DNA from: Paraburkholderia unamae
GTDB lineage: Bacteria; Pseudomonadota; Gammaproteobacteria; Burkholderiales; Burkholderiaceae
DNA length: 64,000 nt
Assembly (NCBI RefSeq): GCF_003268775.1
Contig: NZ_QLSU01000014.1
Coordinates: 1 to 64,000 of the forward strand
Reading direction: 5' to 3'
In this document: positions 48,513-57,724 of the stretch, one piece after another
Layout: each line of letters starts with the position of its first letter
How positions within the stretch are numbered: position 1 is the first letter of the stretch
Notes under the pieces: generated by a model
Database searches by the model: none
The model's input: the letters and a program-made list of their open reading frames with translations, nothing else
What the model was told of the DNA's origin: nothing
Translations under genes and position numbers: made by a program

Positions 48513-50348
48513 ATGGGCGATTACAAGGGCGACCATAAAGGCGATCACCGGGGCGATTTCGCAACCGATGTCCGGCTCCTGCGCATCAGCGCCATCGCCG
48601 CCGCCGGCGGCGCGCTGAGCACCGTGGCGGCGGACTTCCTCCTGCATCTCATCCACTTCTTCACGAACCTGTTTTTCTTCCAGACGCTCTCCACCGCGAA
48701 CCTCTCGCCCGCGCAGAATACGCTCGGCCTGCTCGTCGTCGTGGTTCCTGTCGTCGGCGGTCTGGTGGTGGGCTTGATCGCGCGCTACGGCTCGGAGCAG
48801 ATTCGCGGCCACGGCATTCCCGAAGCCATCGAAGCCATTCTGTTCGGCAAGAGCAGGATGTCGCCGAAGGTGGCGGTGCTCAAGCCGCTCGCCTCGGCCA
48901 TTGCCATCGGCAGCGGCGGGCCGTTCGGGGCCGAAGGCCCGATCATCATGACGGGTGGCGCGATCGGCTCGCTCATCGCGCAGTTCTTTCACCTTTCCGG
49001 CGCGGAGCGCAAGGCGCTTCTGGTCGCGGGCGCGGTGGCGGGCATGACCGCCGTGTTCGGCACGCCGGTTGCCGCCGTGCTGCTCGCCATCGAGCTTCTG
49101 CTCTTCGAACTGCGTCCGCGCAGCCTGTTGCCGGTCGCCATCGCCTGCGCCGTGGCGGGCTTCACGCGTCCGCTGCTGCTCGGCGACGGCCCGCTGTTTC
49201 CGCTACACACGCTGCCGCTCGGTCCCATTGGCATCGTCTCTGCCGGCATTGCCGGGTTGATCGCGGGCGCGTTGTCCTGGGGTTTGTCCACGTGGCTCTA
49301 CAAGGTCGAAGACCTCTTCGCCAGGCTGCCGATCCACTGGATGTGGTGGCCGGCGCTGGGCGCGGTCGCGGTCGGCATCGGCGGCTATTTTCAGCCGCGC
49401 ACGCTGGGCGTGGGCTACGACGTGATCGGCGATCTCCTCCACAACCATCTCGCCATCCAGGTCGTGGTCGGCATCGTCGTCGTCAAGGCAATCATCTGGG
49501 TCATCGCATTGGCCTCCGGCACCTCGGGCGGCGTGCTCGCTCCGTTGCTCATGATGGGCGCGGGCGTCGGCGCGCTCGCTGCGCCGTACATGCCCGGCAA
49601 CGAACCGGCGGTGTGGCCGCTCATCTTCATGGCGGCGGCGCTCGGCGGCATGATGCGCGCGCCCGTGATGGCCGCCGTGTTCGCGTTCGAGTTGACGGGC
49701 GACGCCAACGCGCTGCTGCCACTGCTCGCTTCGGCCGCCGTGGCATACGGCTTCACGGTGCTGCTGATGCGCCGCTCGATCCTGACCGAGAAAATCGCGC
49801 GCCGCGGCTATCACATCTATCGCGAATACAGTATCGACCCGCTGGAACGGCACTATGTGGAAGAGGTGATGACGAAAGGCGTCCAGACGATCGATGCGCG
49901 CTTGAGCGTGGCCGAGGTGCTGCGCGATTATTTCGGCGCGCAGCAAAAGTTCCGCGCGTTTCCCGTCGTGGCCGACGGCGTGCTCGTGGGCATGGCCGAC
50001 CGCGCCTTGCTGGACCGCTCACCCGCCGGCATGAAGGAAGCGCCCATTGGCGGTCTGTTTTCCCAAGGCAGGCCCGAGATCGCGTTGCCCGGCGAGACAT
50101 GCCGAAACGTGGCCGCGCGGCTCGCCATCACGGGCCTTGACCGCGTTCCCGTGGTTGAGGATGACAAGACTTTCCGCCTGCTCGGCATCGTATCCCGCCA
50201 CGACCTGGTCAAGCCTTCCTTGTCGGTGTTCACGGAGGAGCGTGAACGGGAGCAGTTCCGGCGCGTGTGGGTGCCGCGCAGCGAGCGCTTCGCGCCCACC
50301 GGCAAACGGCCGGGCGCAACCGACGAGCACGCCGATGCGAATCGTTAG
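48513..50348 (+). CDS. ClC-family chloride channel/antiporter with CBS domains
   Basis: The protein has 611 residues. The ClC core has GHGIPEAIEAIL (selectivity loop 1), GSGGPFGAEGP (containing the gating glutamate) and GTSGGVLAPLLMMGAGVG (loop 3). About ten membrane helices are readable. A cytoplasmic pair of CBS domains at about 455-590 (YVEEVMTKGVQTIDARLSVA; GLDRVPVVEDDKTFRLLGIV) may sense nucleotides. It exchanges chloride, or fluoride/nitrate in some branches, with protons. The ATG at 48513 follows AAGGGGAA. The N-terminus is a charged DYKGDHKGDHRGD run. The long palindrome upstream suggests specific regulation. Confidence 0.9.
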   Translation: MGDYKGDHKGDHRGDFATDVRLLRISAIAAAGGALSTVAADFLLHLIHFFTNLFFFQTLSTANLSPAQNTLGLLVVVVPVVGGLVVGLIARYGSEQIRGHGIPEAIEAILFGKSRMSPKVAVLKPLASAIAIGSGGPFGAEGPIIMTGGAIGSLIAQFFHLSGAERKALLVAGAVAGMTAVFGTPVAAVLLAIELLLFELRPRSLLPVAIACAVAGFTRPLLLGDGPLFPLHTLPLGPIGIVSAGIAGLIAGALSWGLSTWLYKVEDLFARLPIHWMWWPALGAVAVGIGGYFQPRTLGVGYDVIGDLLHNHLAIQVVVGIVVVKAIIWVIALASGTSGGVLAPLLMMGAGVGALAAPYMPGNEPAVWPLIFMAAALGGMMRAPVMAAVFAFELTGDANALLPLLASAAVAYGFTVLLMRRSILTEKIARRGYHIYREYSIDPLERHYVEEVMTKGVQTIDARLSVAEVLRDYFGAQQKFRAFPVVADGVLVGMADRALLDRSPAGMKEAPIGGLFSQGRPEIALPGETCRNVAARLAITGLDRVPVVEDDKTFRLLGIVSRHDLVKPSLSVFTEEREREQFRRVWVPRSERFAPTGKRPGATDEHADANR

Positions 50349-50382
50349 TGACCACTGGCAGCGTCCCACACCGGAGAAATAG

Positions 50383-51330
50383 ATGCCTGATGAAGACAAA
50401 GCGGCGGGAAAAACAAAACGCGCAATCGGCTCCTTCCTGAAGTCGGTTGCGGCAAGCGTGATGTCCGAGCGCGACGCGCACCTGGGCGATGTGCCGAACG
50501 AATACTATGCGATGTGGCTCGACCCCAGAATGGTCTATTCGTGTGCATGGTTCGAAAACGGCGACGAAGACCTCACTACCGCGCAACTCAAGAAAATCGA
50601 CCACGTGCTCACGAAAATCGGTTTGCGGCCGGACCACCGCCTGCTCGATGTCGATTGCGGCTGGGGGGCGCTCGTGATCCGCGCCGCCGAAAAGTTCGGC
50701 GCACGCTGCACGGGCATCACGCAGTCGAGGAACCAGTTCGAATGGGCCACCGAGTGCGTCAAGGCGGCGGGCCTTGCCGACCGGGTCGACATCCGTCTGC
50801 AATCGTACGCCGATGTGAGAGGCCGATTCGACCGTATTACGAGCCTGGGCGTGTTCGAGTGCGAGGGCCGCAGCGATCTTCAGGATTACGTGACAGTCTT
50901 GCAGGAGCGTCTCGCGGCCGACGGCGTGCTCGTGAGTCACGGCATCACGACAACGGGGCCGGGCAGCATCGACTCGCGCTTCGGGCTCGACAACGGCGCG
51001 TATCTCGCGCGCCATCTTTACCCCGACGACGAACTGCCCGACCTGGGCTATGCGTTGACGGCGATGCGCGAAAGCGGCATCGAAGTGTCGAACATCCAGA
51101 ACCTGCGGCGCCATTGCGTGAGGACGCTGCACTTGTGGGAGGCGAACTTCCGCGCGAAGGAACTGGCGTTGCGCCAGCTCGTGAACGACCGCAAGTATCA
51201 GACATGGTGCACGTATCTGCGCGACTGGGCCACGGCGTTCGAGCGCGACGACGTGTCGATCTACGAGATCGTGGGCCGCAAGGTGGGCACGCGCGCGAGC
51301 GCATTGCCCTGGCCGGGCGCGGCGGGCTGA
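50383..51330 (+). CDS. cyclopropane-fatty-acid-synthase-like SAM methyltransferase
   Basis: The protein has 315 residues. The fold matches the catalytic half of CFA synthases: MVYSCAWFENGDEDLTTAQ, LLDVDCGWGALVI (SAM site), CTGITQSRNQ and FDRITSLGVFECEG. The C-terminal part has NIQNLRRHCVRTLHLWEANF. CFA synthase would methylenate phospholipid double bonds at the membrane. The usual FEHVG after the SxG motif reads FECEG, and the SAM loop has DVDCGWG instead of DIGCGWG, so activity may be altered. The short N-terminus lacks the full CFA lipid-binding domain. GGAGAAATAG precedes the ATG, 34 bases after the ClC gene, so they may be co-expressed. Confidence 0.8.
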   Translation: MPDEDKAAGKTKRAIGSFLKSVAASVMSERDAHLGDVPNEYYAMWLDPRMVYSCAWFENGDEDLTTAQLKKIDHVLTKIGLRPDHRLLDVDCGWGALVIRAAEKFGARCTGITQSRNQFEWATECVKAAGLADRVDIRLQSYADVRGRFDRITSLGVFECEGRSDLQDYVTVLQERLAADGVLVSHGITTTGPGSIDSRFGLDNGAYLARHLYPDDELPDLGYALTAMRESGIEVSNIQNLRRHCVRTLHLWEANFRAKELALRQLVNDRKYQTWCTYLRDWATAFERDDVSIYEIVGRKVGTRASALPWPGAAG

Positions 51331-51373
51331 ACGGCCGCGCCCGTATTCGCAACGAGCGCGTCCCGCAGGCGCC

Positions 51374-52231
51374 CTAACGCGTTTCGCGCACCGAACGCGG
51401 ATGCCACAGGCGCGCGCCGCCCTCGATGCCCCGGTCGTTCGACACGGTGGCCACGTTCGGCGGCAGCTCGAACGTGAGGCGCGATGCGTTGCCGCCGCCT
51501 ATCCACAGCTTGTCGTAGTGCACGAGCGAGTCGAGAACGCCGATGATCTTCTCGACGCGCTTGTTCCAGCGTTTTTTGCCCGCCTTGCGTCGCGCGGCGT
51601 CGCCGATGTACTCGTCGTACGCGTGGTTCTTGCTGACCGGGTGATGCGCGAGTTCGAGGTGGGGCATGAGCTCGCCGTCGCGGAACATCGCCGTGCCCAC
51701 GCCCGTGCCGAGCGTCATGACGAACTCCAGACCGCGCCCTTCGATGGCGGCGAGGCCCTGCATTTCCGCGTCATTGATCATGCGCACGGAAGGGATGCCG
51801 AGACGCTCGCCGAGCATCTGGGCGAGCGGCACGTCGTTCCAGCCCTCGGGCCCGAGATGCGGGGCGGTGAGCACGCGATTGTTGCGCACGAAACCAGGGA
51901 AGCCGATCGAAACATGCGTGGGCGGATACGCCTCGACCAACGGCGCGACGAGCGTGCAAAGCGTTTCGACGAGCAGCGCGGGCGGGCAGGGGTGGGGCGT
52001 CGCCACGCGCGCACGCGAGGTGCGCATATTGCCGTCCGCATCGATGATCGCGGCCTTCAGGCCGGTGCCGCCGATGTCGATGGCGAGAATGTTTTCGATG
52101 CCGCTCGATGCGCGCGATTGGCGTGCGGGCGCTTTTGCGGTCTTCTTTGCAGCGGCTTTCAGCGGTTTCTTCGCGGGGGCTTTCGCCGCTTTTTTCGCCG
52201 GGGCTTTCACCGCGGCTTTCACATTGGCCAT
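51374..52231 (-). CDS. ROK-family polyphosphate glucokinase with Lys/Ala-rich N-terminal tail
   Basis: The protein has 285 residues. Residues 4-40 are a run of AKKAA/APAKK repeats like a histone H1 tail. The kinase starts with ILAIDIGGTGLKAAIID (phosphate loop at 52-57). SIGFPGFVRNN, NDAEMQGLAAIEGRGLEFVM, LGTGVGTAMF and WIGGGNA follow; this order is that of strictly polyphosphate- or polyphosphate/ATP-dependent glucokinases (PPGK). The product, glucose 6-phosphate, is the substrate of the zwf enzyme 22 bases upstream in the same operon. GGAGGA lies before the ATG. The basic tail could hold the polyanionic polyphosphate, which is inference. Confidence 0.88.
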   Translation of the reverse strand: MANVKAAVKAPAKKAAKAPAKKPLKAAAKKTAKAPARQSRASSGIENILAIDIGGTGLKAAIIDADGNMRTSRARVATPHPCPPALLVETLCTLVAPLVEAYPPTHVSIGFPGFVRNNRVLTAPHLGPEGWNDVPLAQMLGERLGIPSVRMINDAEMQGLAAIEGRGLEFVMTLGTGVGTAMFRDGELMPHLELAHHPVSKNHAYDEYIGDAARRKAGKKRWNKRVEKIIGVLDSLVHYDKLWIGGGNASRLTFELPPNVATVSNDRGIEGGARLWHPRSVRETR

Positions 52232-52253
52232 GCATCCTCCATTGCTGTCGGGT

Positions 52254-53903
52254 TCACTGCTTTTCGGGGGCTTGCGGCTTGTGCGGCTCGTGCGGCTCAT
52301 CCGGCGCCAACGAGCGCCAGGCGTGGCCGTCGCGCGCGAGCAGCGCATCGGCTTGCGCCGGGCCGGCGCTGCCCGCCGCATAGTCGTGCACCGCAACCGA
52401 TGCGCCGTGTGGTGGATGCAGCACGCCATCCACGGCCGCCCAGGCGGCTTCCACGCCGTCGGCGCGCTGAAAGAGCGTCGGGTCTCCGAGCATGCAATCG
52501 TACAGCAGTGTCTCGTAGCCGACATTGGCGTGTTCCGCGAAGAAGTCGTCGTAGTCGAAGGTGGAGTGCACCGCGCCGATCTGCACGACCGGCCCCGGCG
52601 TCTTGACGTTGAAGTCGAAGCTCGTGCCATGCGTGGGGTCGATGCGCAGCGTCAGCACGTTGGGCGTGAGCGCGTCCACGGGCGTGTCGCGGAAAAGGCG
52701 AAACGGCACGCGCTTGAGCTGCACCGAGATTTCCGTGCGCCGCGAGGCGAGCCGCTTGCCGGTGCGCAGGTAGAACGGCACGCCCGCCCAGCGCCAGTTG
52801 TCGATCTGCACGCGCGCGGCGGCGTAGGTTTCGGTGCGGCTGTCCTTCGCGACATCGGGTTCGTCGCGGTAGGCCACGCCCGCCGCGCCCTGGCCGTACT
52901 GCCCGAACACCACGTCGTCGGGCGTGAGCGGCTTGAGCGCGTCGAATATTTCCGCTTTGCGGTTGCGCACCGCTTCGGCGTCGAAGGAATTGGGCGGCTC
53001 CATCGCGACCATGCCGAGCAACTGGAACAGATGGTTCGGCACCATGTCGCGAAACGCGCCGGTCTGCTCGTAGAAGCGGCCGCGCCCCTCCACGCCGATC
53101 ACCTCGGAAGCCGTGATCTGCACGCAGTCGATGTATTCGCGCCGCCACACCGGCTCGAACAGCGCGTTGGCGAAGCGCACGGCGAGAATGCTCTGCACGG
53201 TGTCCTTGCCGAGGAAATGGTCGATGCGGTAGACCTGCGATTCGTTCATGAAGCTCAGCAGGTGAGCGTTCAGGTCGCGGGCGGAGGCGAGGTCGGCGCC
53301 AAACGGCTTTTCGATCACGACGCGGCGAAACGCGCCGTTGCCCGCCTGGCTTTCGTCGAGCAAACCGGCCTTGCCGAGCCGTTCGATGATCGGCTTGAAG
53401 AAGCGCGCGCCCACGGCGAGGTAGAACACGACGTTGCCGGCGCCCTGGCCGGCCGTCTTGCCGCCCAGTTGCTGCGCGAGACGCGCATACGTCGCGTCGT
53501 CCTCGAATTCGCCCGCCATGTATTGCAGGCGGTCGCCAACCCAGTTCCAGGCCTCTTCGTCGAGCTTGCCGGCGTGGAAGGTGCTCGCCTTGTCGGCGGC
53601 GAAGGTTTGCAGCGCGCCGTGCAGGTCGTCGCGCCAGGCCTGCGTTGCGCGCTCGCCATGATTGACGCCGATGATCTTCGTGGCGTCGTCGAGCAGGCGG
53701 TCGACGGCGAGGTTGTACAGCGCGGGCATCAGCAGGCGCTGGGTGAGGTCGCCGCCCGCGCCGAAGATGACGAGCGTGCAGGGCGGTGCCGGGTGCTTGC
53801 CGGCCGGCGAGGCGGGCGCGCCATGGGGATGGGAGGCCACTTTGGCGCTCGGCGTGGCAGGCGTGGATCTGGCGTAATGGCGGGTGGGCGGATTCGTCGG
53901 CAT
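52254..53903 (-). CDS. zwf: glucose-6-phosphate dehydrogenase
   Basis: The protein has 549 residues. A 40-residue disordered Pro/Ala/His N-terminus precedes the coenzyme loop IFGAGGDLTQRLLMPALY. The active site is YRIDHFLGKDTVQSILAVRF, containing the catalytic His and binding Lys, and VIEKPFGADLASARDLN is also present. It oxidises glucose 6-phosphate to 6-phosphogluconolactone, feeding the Entner-Doudoroff or pentose phosphate pathways. It is the first gene of an operon with polyphosphate glucokinase. The N-terminal tail and His/Pro C-terminal tail are longer than in typical Zwf (about 490 residues), suggesting a second paralogue rather than the housekeeping copy. Confidence 0.93.
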   Translation of the reverse strand: MPTNPPTRHYARSTPATPSAKVASHPHGAPASPAGKHPAPPCTLVIFGAGGDLTQRLLMPALYNLAVDRLLDDATKIIGVNHGERATQAWRDDLHGALQTFAADKASTFHAGKLDEEAWNWVGDRLQYMAGEFEDDATYARLAQQLGGKTAGQGAGNVVFYLAVGARFFKPIIERLGKAGLLDESQAGNGAFRRVVIEKPFGADLASARDLNAHLLSFMNESQVYRIDHFLGKDTVQSILAVRFANALFEPVWRREYIDCVQITASEVIGVEGRGRFYEQTGAFRDMVPNHLFQLLGMVAMEPPNSFDAEAVRNRKAEIFDALKPLTPDDVVFGQYGQGAAGVAYRDEPDVAKDSRTETYAAARVQIDNWRWAGVPFYLRTGKRLASRRTEISVQLKRVPFRLFRDTPVDALTPNVLTLRIDPTHGTSFDFNVKTPGPVVQIGAVHSTFDYDDFFAEHANVGYETLLYDCMLGDPTLFQRADGVEAAWAAVDGVLHPPHGASVAVHDYAAGSAGPAQADALLARDGHAWRSLAPDEPHEPHKPQAPEKQ

Positions 53904-54080
53904 GATCGGGCTTCAGTGGATTGGGAGGTCGGAACCTTCACGGGTAGCAAATGCGATGCCTCGAATCGCCGCGCGCCTGTAGGTGTTCTGTAATGCGCCC
54001 GGAGATTCGACGGCGACGCAAGCGGCCAGGGCGGTGTAAAGTCGGCGTTCGTCCGCAACGCATCCTGGCAAGGAGAAACG

Positions 54081-55793
54081 ATGAGCGAGCCGCACGACGG
54101 GAAACCAGCAGGCTTTGCCAAAGGGCTCACGAACTATGGCGACCGTGAGTTCAGCGTCTATCTGCGCCGCACGTTCGCAAGCTCGATGGGCTACAGCCGC
54201 GAGATGCTCGATCGTCCCATTGTAGGCATTGCGCATTCGGCCAGCGGCTTCAACAACTGCCATCGCCACTTTCCCGAGATGATCGAAGCGGTCAAGCGCG
54301 GCGTGCTGGCCGCGGGCGGCCTGCCGATCGAGTTTCCGACCATCTCGCTCGGCGAGACGTTTCTCACGCCCACGAGCCTTAAATTCCGCAACCTGATGTC
54401 GATGGACGTCGAGGAAATGACGCGCGCGCAGCCCATGGACGCGGTCGTGCTGCTGGGCGGCTGCGACAAGACCGTGCCCGCGCAGCTCATGGGCGCGGCT
54501 TCGGCGAACCTGCCCGCCGTGCAGCTCGTGGCGGGGCCGATGTCCACGAGCCGGCATCGCGGCGAGCGGCTTGGCGCCTGCACCGATTGCCGCCGCTTCT
54601 GGGCGAAGTTCCGCGCCGGGGATATCGACGCCGACGAGATCGACACCGTGGAGCGGCGTCTCGCCTCGACGGCGGGCACCTGTGCGGTGATGGGCACGGC
54701 CAGCACGATGGCGATCATCGCCGAAACGCTCGGCATGATGCCCGCGAACAGCGCCGCCTGCCCGGCCGTGGATGCCGACCGCCTGCGCATTGCCGAGGAA
54801 ACCGGCCGCGTGGCGTTCAACCTGATCGCGAACCCCATCCTGCCGAGTGAGATCATCACGCCGCGCTCGGTGGAGAACGCGCTGCGCGTGCTGCTCGCGA
54901 TCGGCGGCTCGACCAATGCGGTGATCCACCTCACGGCGATCGCGGGGCGCCTTGGCATCCAGGTCGATCTCCGGCACCTGAACGCGCTGAGCGAAACGAC
55001 GCCGGTGCTGGTCGACCTGAAACCGACCGGTCAGCACTACATGGAAGACCTGTACGCGGCGGGCGGCGTGCCCGCGATCCTGCGCGAACTCAAGCCGCTG
55101 CTGCATCTGGATTGCCGCATGGTGACGGGCGAGACGCTCGGCGAGCGGCTCGACGCGGTGAGCTGGGTGGATCGCGAGGTGGTGCGGCCCGCCGCGCAGC
55201 CGGTGCGCGAAACCGGCGGGCTCGTCGCGCTGTTCGGCAATCTTGCGCCGCGCGGGGCGATCCTCAAGCGCTCGGCCGCCGACCCGGCGCTGTTCGAGAA
55301 GGAAGGGCGCGCCGTGGTGTTCAGTTCGCTGGAGGACCTGGCAAACCGCATCGACAGCGACGCGCTCGACGTCACGCCCGACGACTTTCTGGTGCTGCAA
55401 AACGCCGGACCCACGAGCGAGGCGGCGATGCCCGAGGCGGGCTATCTGCCGATTCCGCGCAAGCTCGCGCGCGCGGGCGTGAAGGACATGGTGCGCCTGT
55501 CCGATGCGCGCATGAGCGGCACCGCCTACGGCACGATCGTGCTGCACATCACGCCCGATGCGGCCTCGGGCGGCCCGCTCGGCCTCGTGCGCAGCGGCGA
55601 CCGCATCCGTCTGAGCGTGTCGAAGCGCTCGCTCGAACTGCTCGTGCCCGACGACGAACTCGCGCGGCGGCGCGAAGCGCAACCGCCGCGCGCACTGCCG
55701 CGGCATGCGCGCGGCTATGCGAGTCTTTACGAGCGCGAGATCCTCCAGGCCGACGAGGGCTGCGATTTCCGCTTCCTCAAGTCTTCAGGATGA
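54081..55793 (+). CDS. IlvD/Edd-family dehydratase, L-arabonate dehydratase type
   Basis: The protein has 570 residues. Conserved blocks are RPIVGIAHSASGFNNCHRHF, GGLPIEFPTISLGE, LLGGCDKTVPAQLMGAA, STAGTCAVMGTASTM and RLSDARMSGTAYGTI. Iron-sulfur cysteines C60, C128 and C201 and the lysine K130 align with those of the XylD-like protein at 18095. The SLGETFLTPTSLKFRNLMSMD region and the general length resemble Azospirillum-type L-arabonate and similar sugar-acid dehydratases rather than IlvD. It would form a 2-keto-3-deoxy acid. It is divergent from zwf, with 177 bases between, and no aldolase or regulator adjoins. Confidence 0.85.
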   Translation: MSEPHDGKPAGFAKGLTNYGDREFSVYLRRTFASSMGYSREMLDRPIVGIAHSASGFNNCHRHFPEMIEAVKRGVLAAGGLPIEFPTISLGETFLTPTSLKFRNLMSMDVEEMTRAQPMDAVVLLGGCDKTVPAQLMGAASANLPAVQLVAGPMSTSRHRGERLGACTDCRRFWAKFRAGDIDADEIDTVERRLASTAGTCAVMGTASTMAIIAETLGMMPANSAACPAVDADRLRIAEETGRVAFNLIANPILPSEIITPRSVENALRVLLAIGGSTNAVIHLTAIAGRLGIQVDLRHLNALSETTPVLVDLKPTGQHYMEDLYAAGGVPAILRELKPLLHLDCRMVTGETLGERLDAVSWVDREVVRPAAQPVRETGGLVALFGNLAPRGAILKRSAADPALFEKEGRAVVFSSLEDLANRIDSDALDVTPDDFLVLQNAGPTSEAAMPEAGYLPIPRKLARAGVKDMVRLSDARMSGTAYGTIVLHITPDAASGGPLGLVRSGDRIRLSVSKRSLELLVPDDELARRREAQPPRALPRHARGYASLYEREILQADEGCDFRFLKSSG

Positions 55794-55838
55794 CTGATCA
55801 AGCAGCAGTGGCAGGCATCGGGTTGGCGGCGCTTGCCG

Positions 55839-56732
55839 TTACGCTTGCGCGAAACGCGCCTGGTCGAGATCGGCGATGAGCGTCGGCCCCGTGGGACGCC
55901 AGCCAAGGCGTGCCTGGGTGAGCGCGCTCGAAGCGGGCATGTCCATGCCGACGAACATGCCCATCCAGCCGAAATGCGCGGCGGCTTCTTCGGGCGCGAT
56001 CGACACGGCGGGCAGGTTCAGTCCGCGGCCCAGCGCTTCGGCAATGACGCGGCTTGCTACGCCTTCCTCGCCCACCGCGTGATAGCGTGCCCCCGCCGCG
56101 CCCTTCTCGACGGCGAGACGGTACAGCCGCACGACGTCCGAGAGATGCCCGGCCGGCCAGCGGTTCTGGCCGTCGCCCACATAGGCGCACACGCCCTTCT
56201 CGCGCGCGATGGCGACGAGCGGCGTGATGAGCCCCTGCCGGAACGGGTTGTGCACTTGCGGCAGGCGCATCACGCCTACGTTGAGCCCTTGCTCCAGCAG
56301 CGCTTGCGCGGCGAGTTCGGAGGCGAGACGCGGATTGCGATGGCCCGGATTGAAGACGTCCTCGCTGGCGGGCTCGCCGTGCTCGCCCAGGCCCGCGCCG
56401 GTGCCGGAGGTGACGATCAGCGCGCGGTTCGAACCCGCGAGCGCCGCGCCGAGCGCCGCGATGGCGCGCCGGTCCTTCTCGCAGTTTTCGAGGAAGCGCG
56501 AGAAGTCGTGATCGAAGGCCGCGTGGATCACGGCGTCCGCGCGCGCCGCGCCGCTGCGCAGGCTTTCCGGGTCCTCCAGCGTGCCGTGGTGGACTTCGGC
56601 GCCCGCTTTGGCCAGCGCTTGCGCGCCCGCCTCGGAACGGGTCATGCCGGTCACCTCGTGGCCGGCGCCGATGAGTTCGGGCACGAGCGCCGAGCCGATG
56701 AAACCGGTCGCTCCGGTCAGAAAAATACGCAT
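55839..56732 (-). CDS. NAD(P)-dependent epimerase/dehydratase-like protein
   Basis: This 297-residue atypical SDR has cofactor loop IFLTGATGFIGSALVPEL and AVIHAAFDHDFSRFL. TSGTGAGLGEHGEP occupies the Ser position, and WPAGHLSDVVRLYRLAVEKG matches the late family block. The usual Tyr-x3-Lys is not obvious (NPRLASELAA lies there), as in several YbjT/NmrA-like or WcaG-like relatives. An AGGGAG site six bases away picks the ATG at 56732 over the TTG at 56738. It is divergent from an XRE regulator, a common arrangement for oxidoreductases controlled by MmyB-like proteins. Confidence 0.85.
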   Translation of the reverse strand: MRIFLTGATGFIGSALVPELIGAGHEVTGMTRSEAGAQALAKAGAEVHHGTLEDPESLRSGAARADAVIHAAFDHDFSRFLENCEKDRRAIAALGAALAGSNRALIVTSGTGAGLGEHGEPASEDVFNPGHRNPRLASELAAQALLEQGLNVGVMRLPQVHNPFRQGLITPLVAIAREKGVCAYVGDGQNRWPAGHLSDVVRLYRLAVEKGAAGARYHAVGEEGVASRVIAEALGRGLNLPAVSIAPEEAAAHFGWMGMFVGMDMPASSALTQARLGWRPTGPTLIADLDQARFAQA

Positions 56733-56815
56733 GGTCAACTCCCTGGTGGTGACGTGACGTGCGTACTATCCTTGGAATTCTTATACCGTTAAAGTAGTGA
56801 GATCATCATAGTAAG

Positions 56816-57676
56816 ATGACTAACAGGCTTTCCATTCCCATCCATTCGGCCAGCTCGCTCGGCGACTTTCTCAGGCGTTGCCGCACGCGCCTGGACCCCG
56901 CCAGCTTTGGCTTTAGCGGGCGCAGGCGCACGCCGGGGCTGCGCCGCGAAGAAGTCGCGCAGCGCGCCAACATCAGCCCGACCTGGTACACGTGGCTGGA
57001 GCAGGGGCGCGGCGGCGCGCCTTCGGCGGAGGTGCTCGAGCGCATTTGCAGCGCGTTGATGCTCACCGACCCCGAACGCGAACACCTCTTCATGCTGGGC
57101 CTCGGGCGGCCGCCCGAAGTGCGCTACCGGCCGGTTGACGGGGTCAATCCACGGCTGCAACGCCTGCTCGATTCGCTCAGCTTCAGTCCCGCCATCGTCA
57201 AGACCGCCACGTGGGATGTCGTGGCGTGGAATCGCGCGGCCGCCGTCGTGTTGACCGACTACGGCAAGCTGCCCGCCGGCCAGCGCAATATCCTGCGTTT
57301 CCTGTTCTGCAACCCCGACGTGCGCGCGAAACAGCACGACTGGGACAGCGTGGCGCGTTTCGTGGTGGGGGCGTTTCGCGCCGATGTCGCGCGCGCGGGG
57401 GGCGTGTCGGCAGTGGGCGAGCTGGTGGATGAGCTGTGCAGCGTGAGCCCCGAGTTCGACGCCCTGTGGCGAGACAACGAAGTGCATACGCATGGCGAAG
57501 CGGCCGCGGTCAAACGCTTGCACCATCCGACGCTCGGGCTGGTGGAGCTGGAGCAGTCGGCGTTTTCCGTCGATGGCCGCCCGGACCTGCACATGATCGT
57601 CTACAACCCGACCGATGCGGGCCAGGCCGCGCACATCCGCGCACTGATCGAGGAGGCGGCCGGGGCGGTGGCTTGA
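56816..57676 (+). CDS. XRE-family regulator with MmyB-like ligand domain
   Basis: The protein has 286 residues. The N-terminal helix-turn-helix at about 12-80 has LGDFLRRCRTRLDP, RRTPGLRREEVAQRANISPT and WYTWLEQGRG, the hallmark of the MmyB/HTH_31 group. The C-terminal domain (about 110-280) carries SFSPAIVKTATWDVVAWNRA and HHPTLGLVELEQSAFSV, the PAS-like MmyB ligand pocket, which in Streptomyces relatives binds fatty acids. It is divergent from the epimerase gene 83 bases away and probably regulates it. The effector here is unknown. Confidence 0.9.
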   Translation: MTNRLSIPIHSASSLGDFLRRCRTRLDPASFGFSGRRRTPGLRREEVAQRANISPTWYTWLEQGRGGAPSAEVLERICSALMLTDPEREHLFMLGLGRPPEVRYRPVDGVNPRLQRLLDSLSFSPAIVKTATWDVVAWNRAAAVVLTDYGKLPAGQRNILRFLFCNPDVRAKQHDWDSVARFVVGAFRADVARAGGVSAVGELVDELCSVSPEFDALWRDNEVHTHGEAAAVKRLHHPTLGLVELEQSAFSVDGRPDLHMIVYNPTDAGQAAHIRALIEEAAGAVA

Positions 57677-57724
57677 GCGGTGACCTGAGCGGTGACCTGA
57701 GGCATCCGGCCTGACCCGGCCCGG

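Noticed and set aside
48516..48554. DYKGDHKGDHRGD at the start of the ClC protein, similar to an engineered FLAG-type tag
   Set aside because: The residues do not match the tag exactly, the codons are native in style and nothing else suggests engineering. It is best seen as a short charged repeat at a natural N-terminus.
56733..56815. palindromic operator between the epimerase and XRE genes
   Set aside because: TCATC and GATGA arms can be picked out at 56802-56818, but the repeat is short and irregular; not enough to claim a site.
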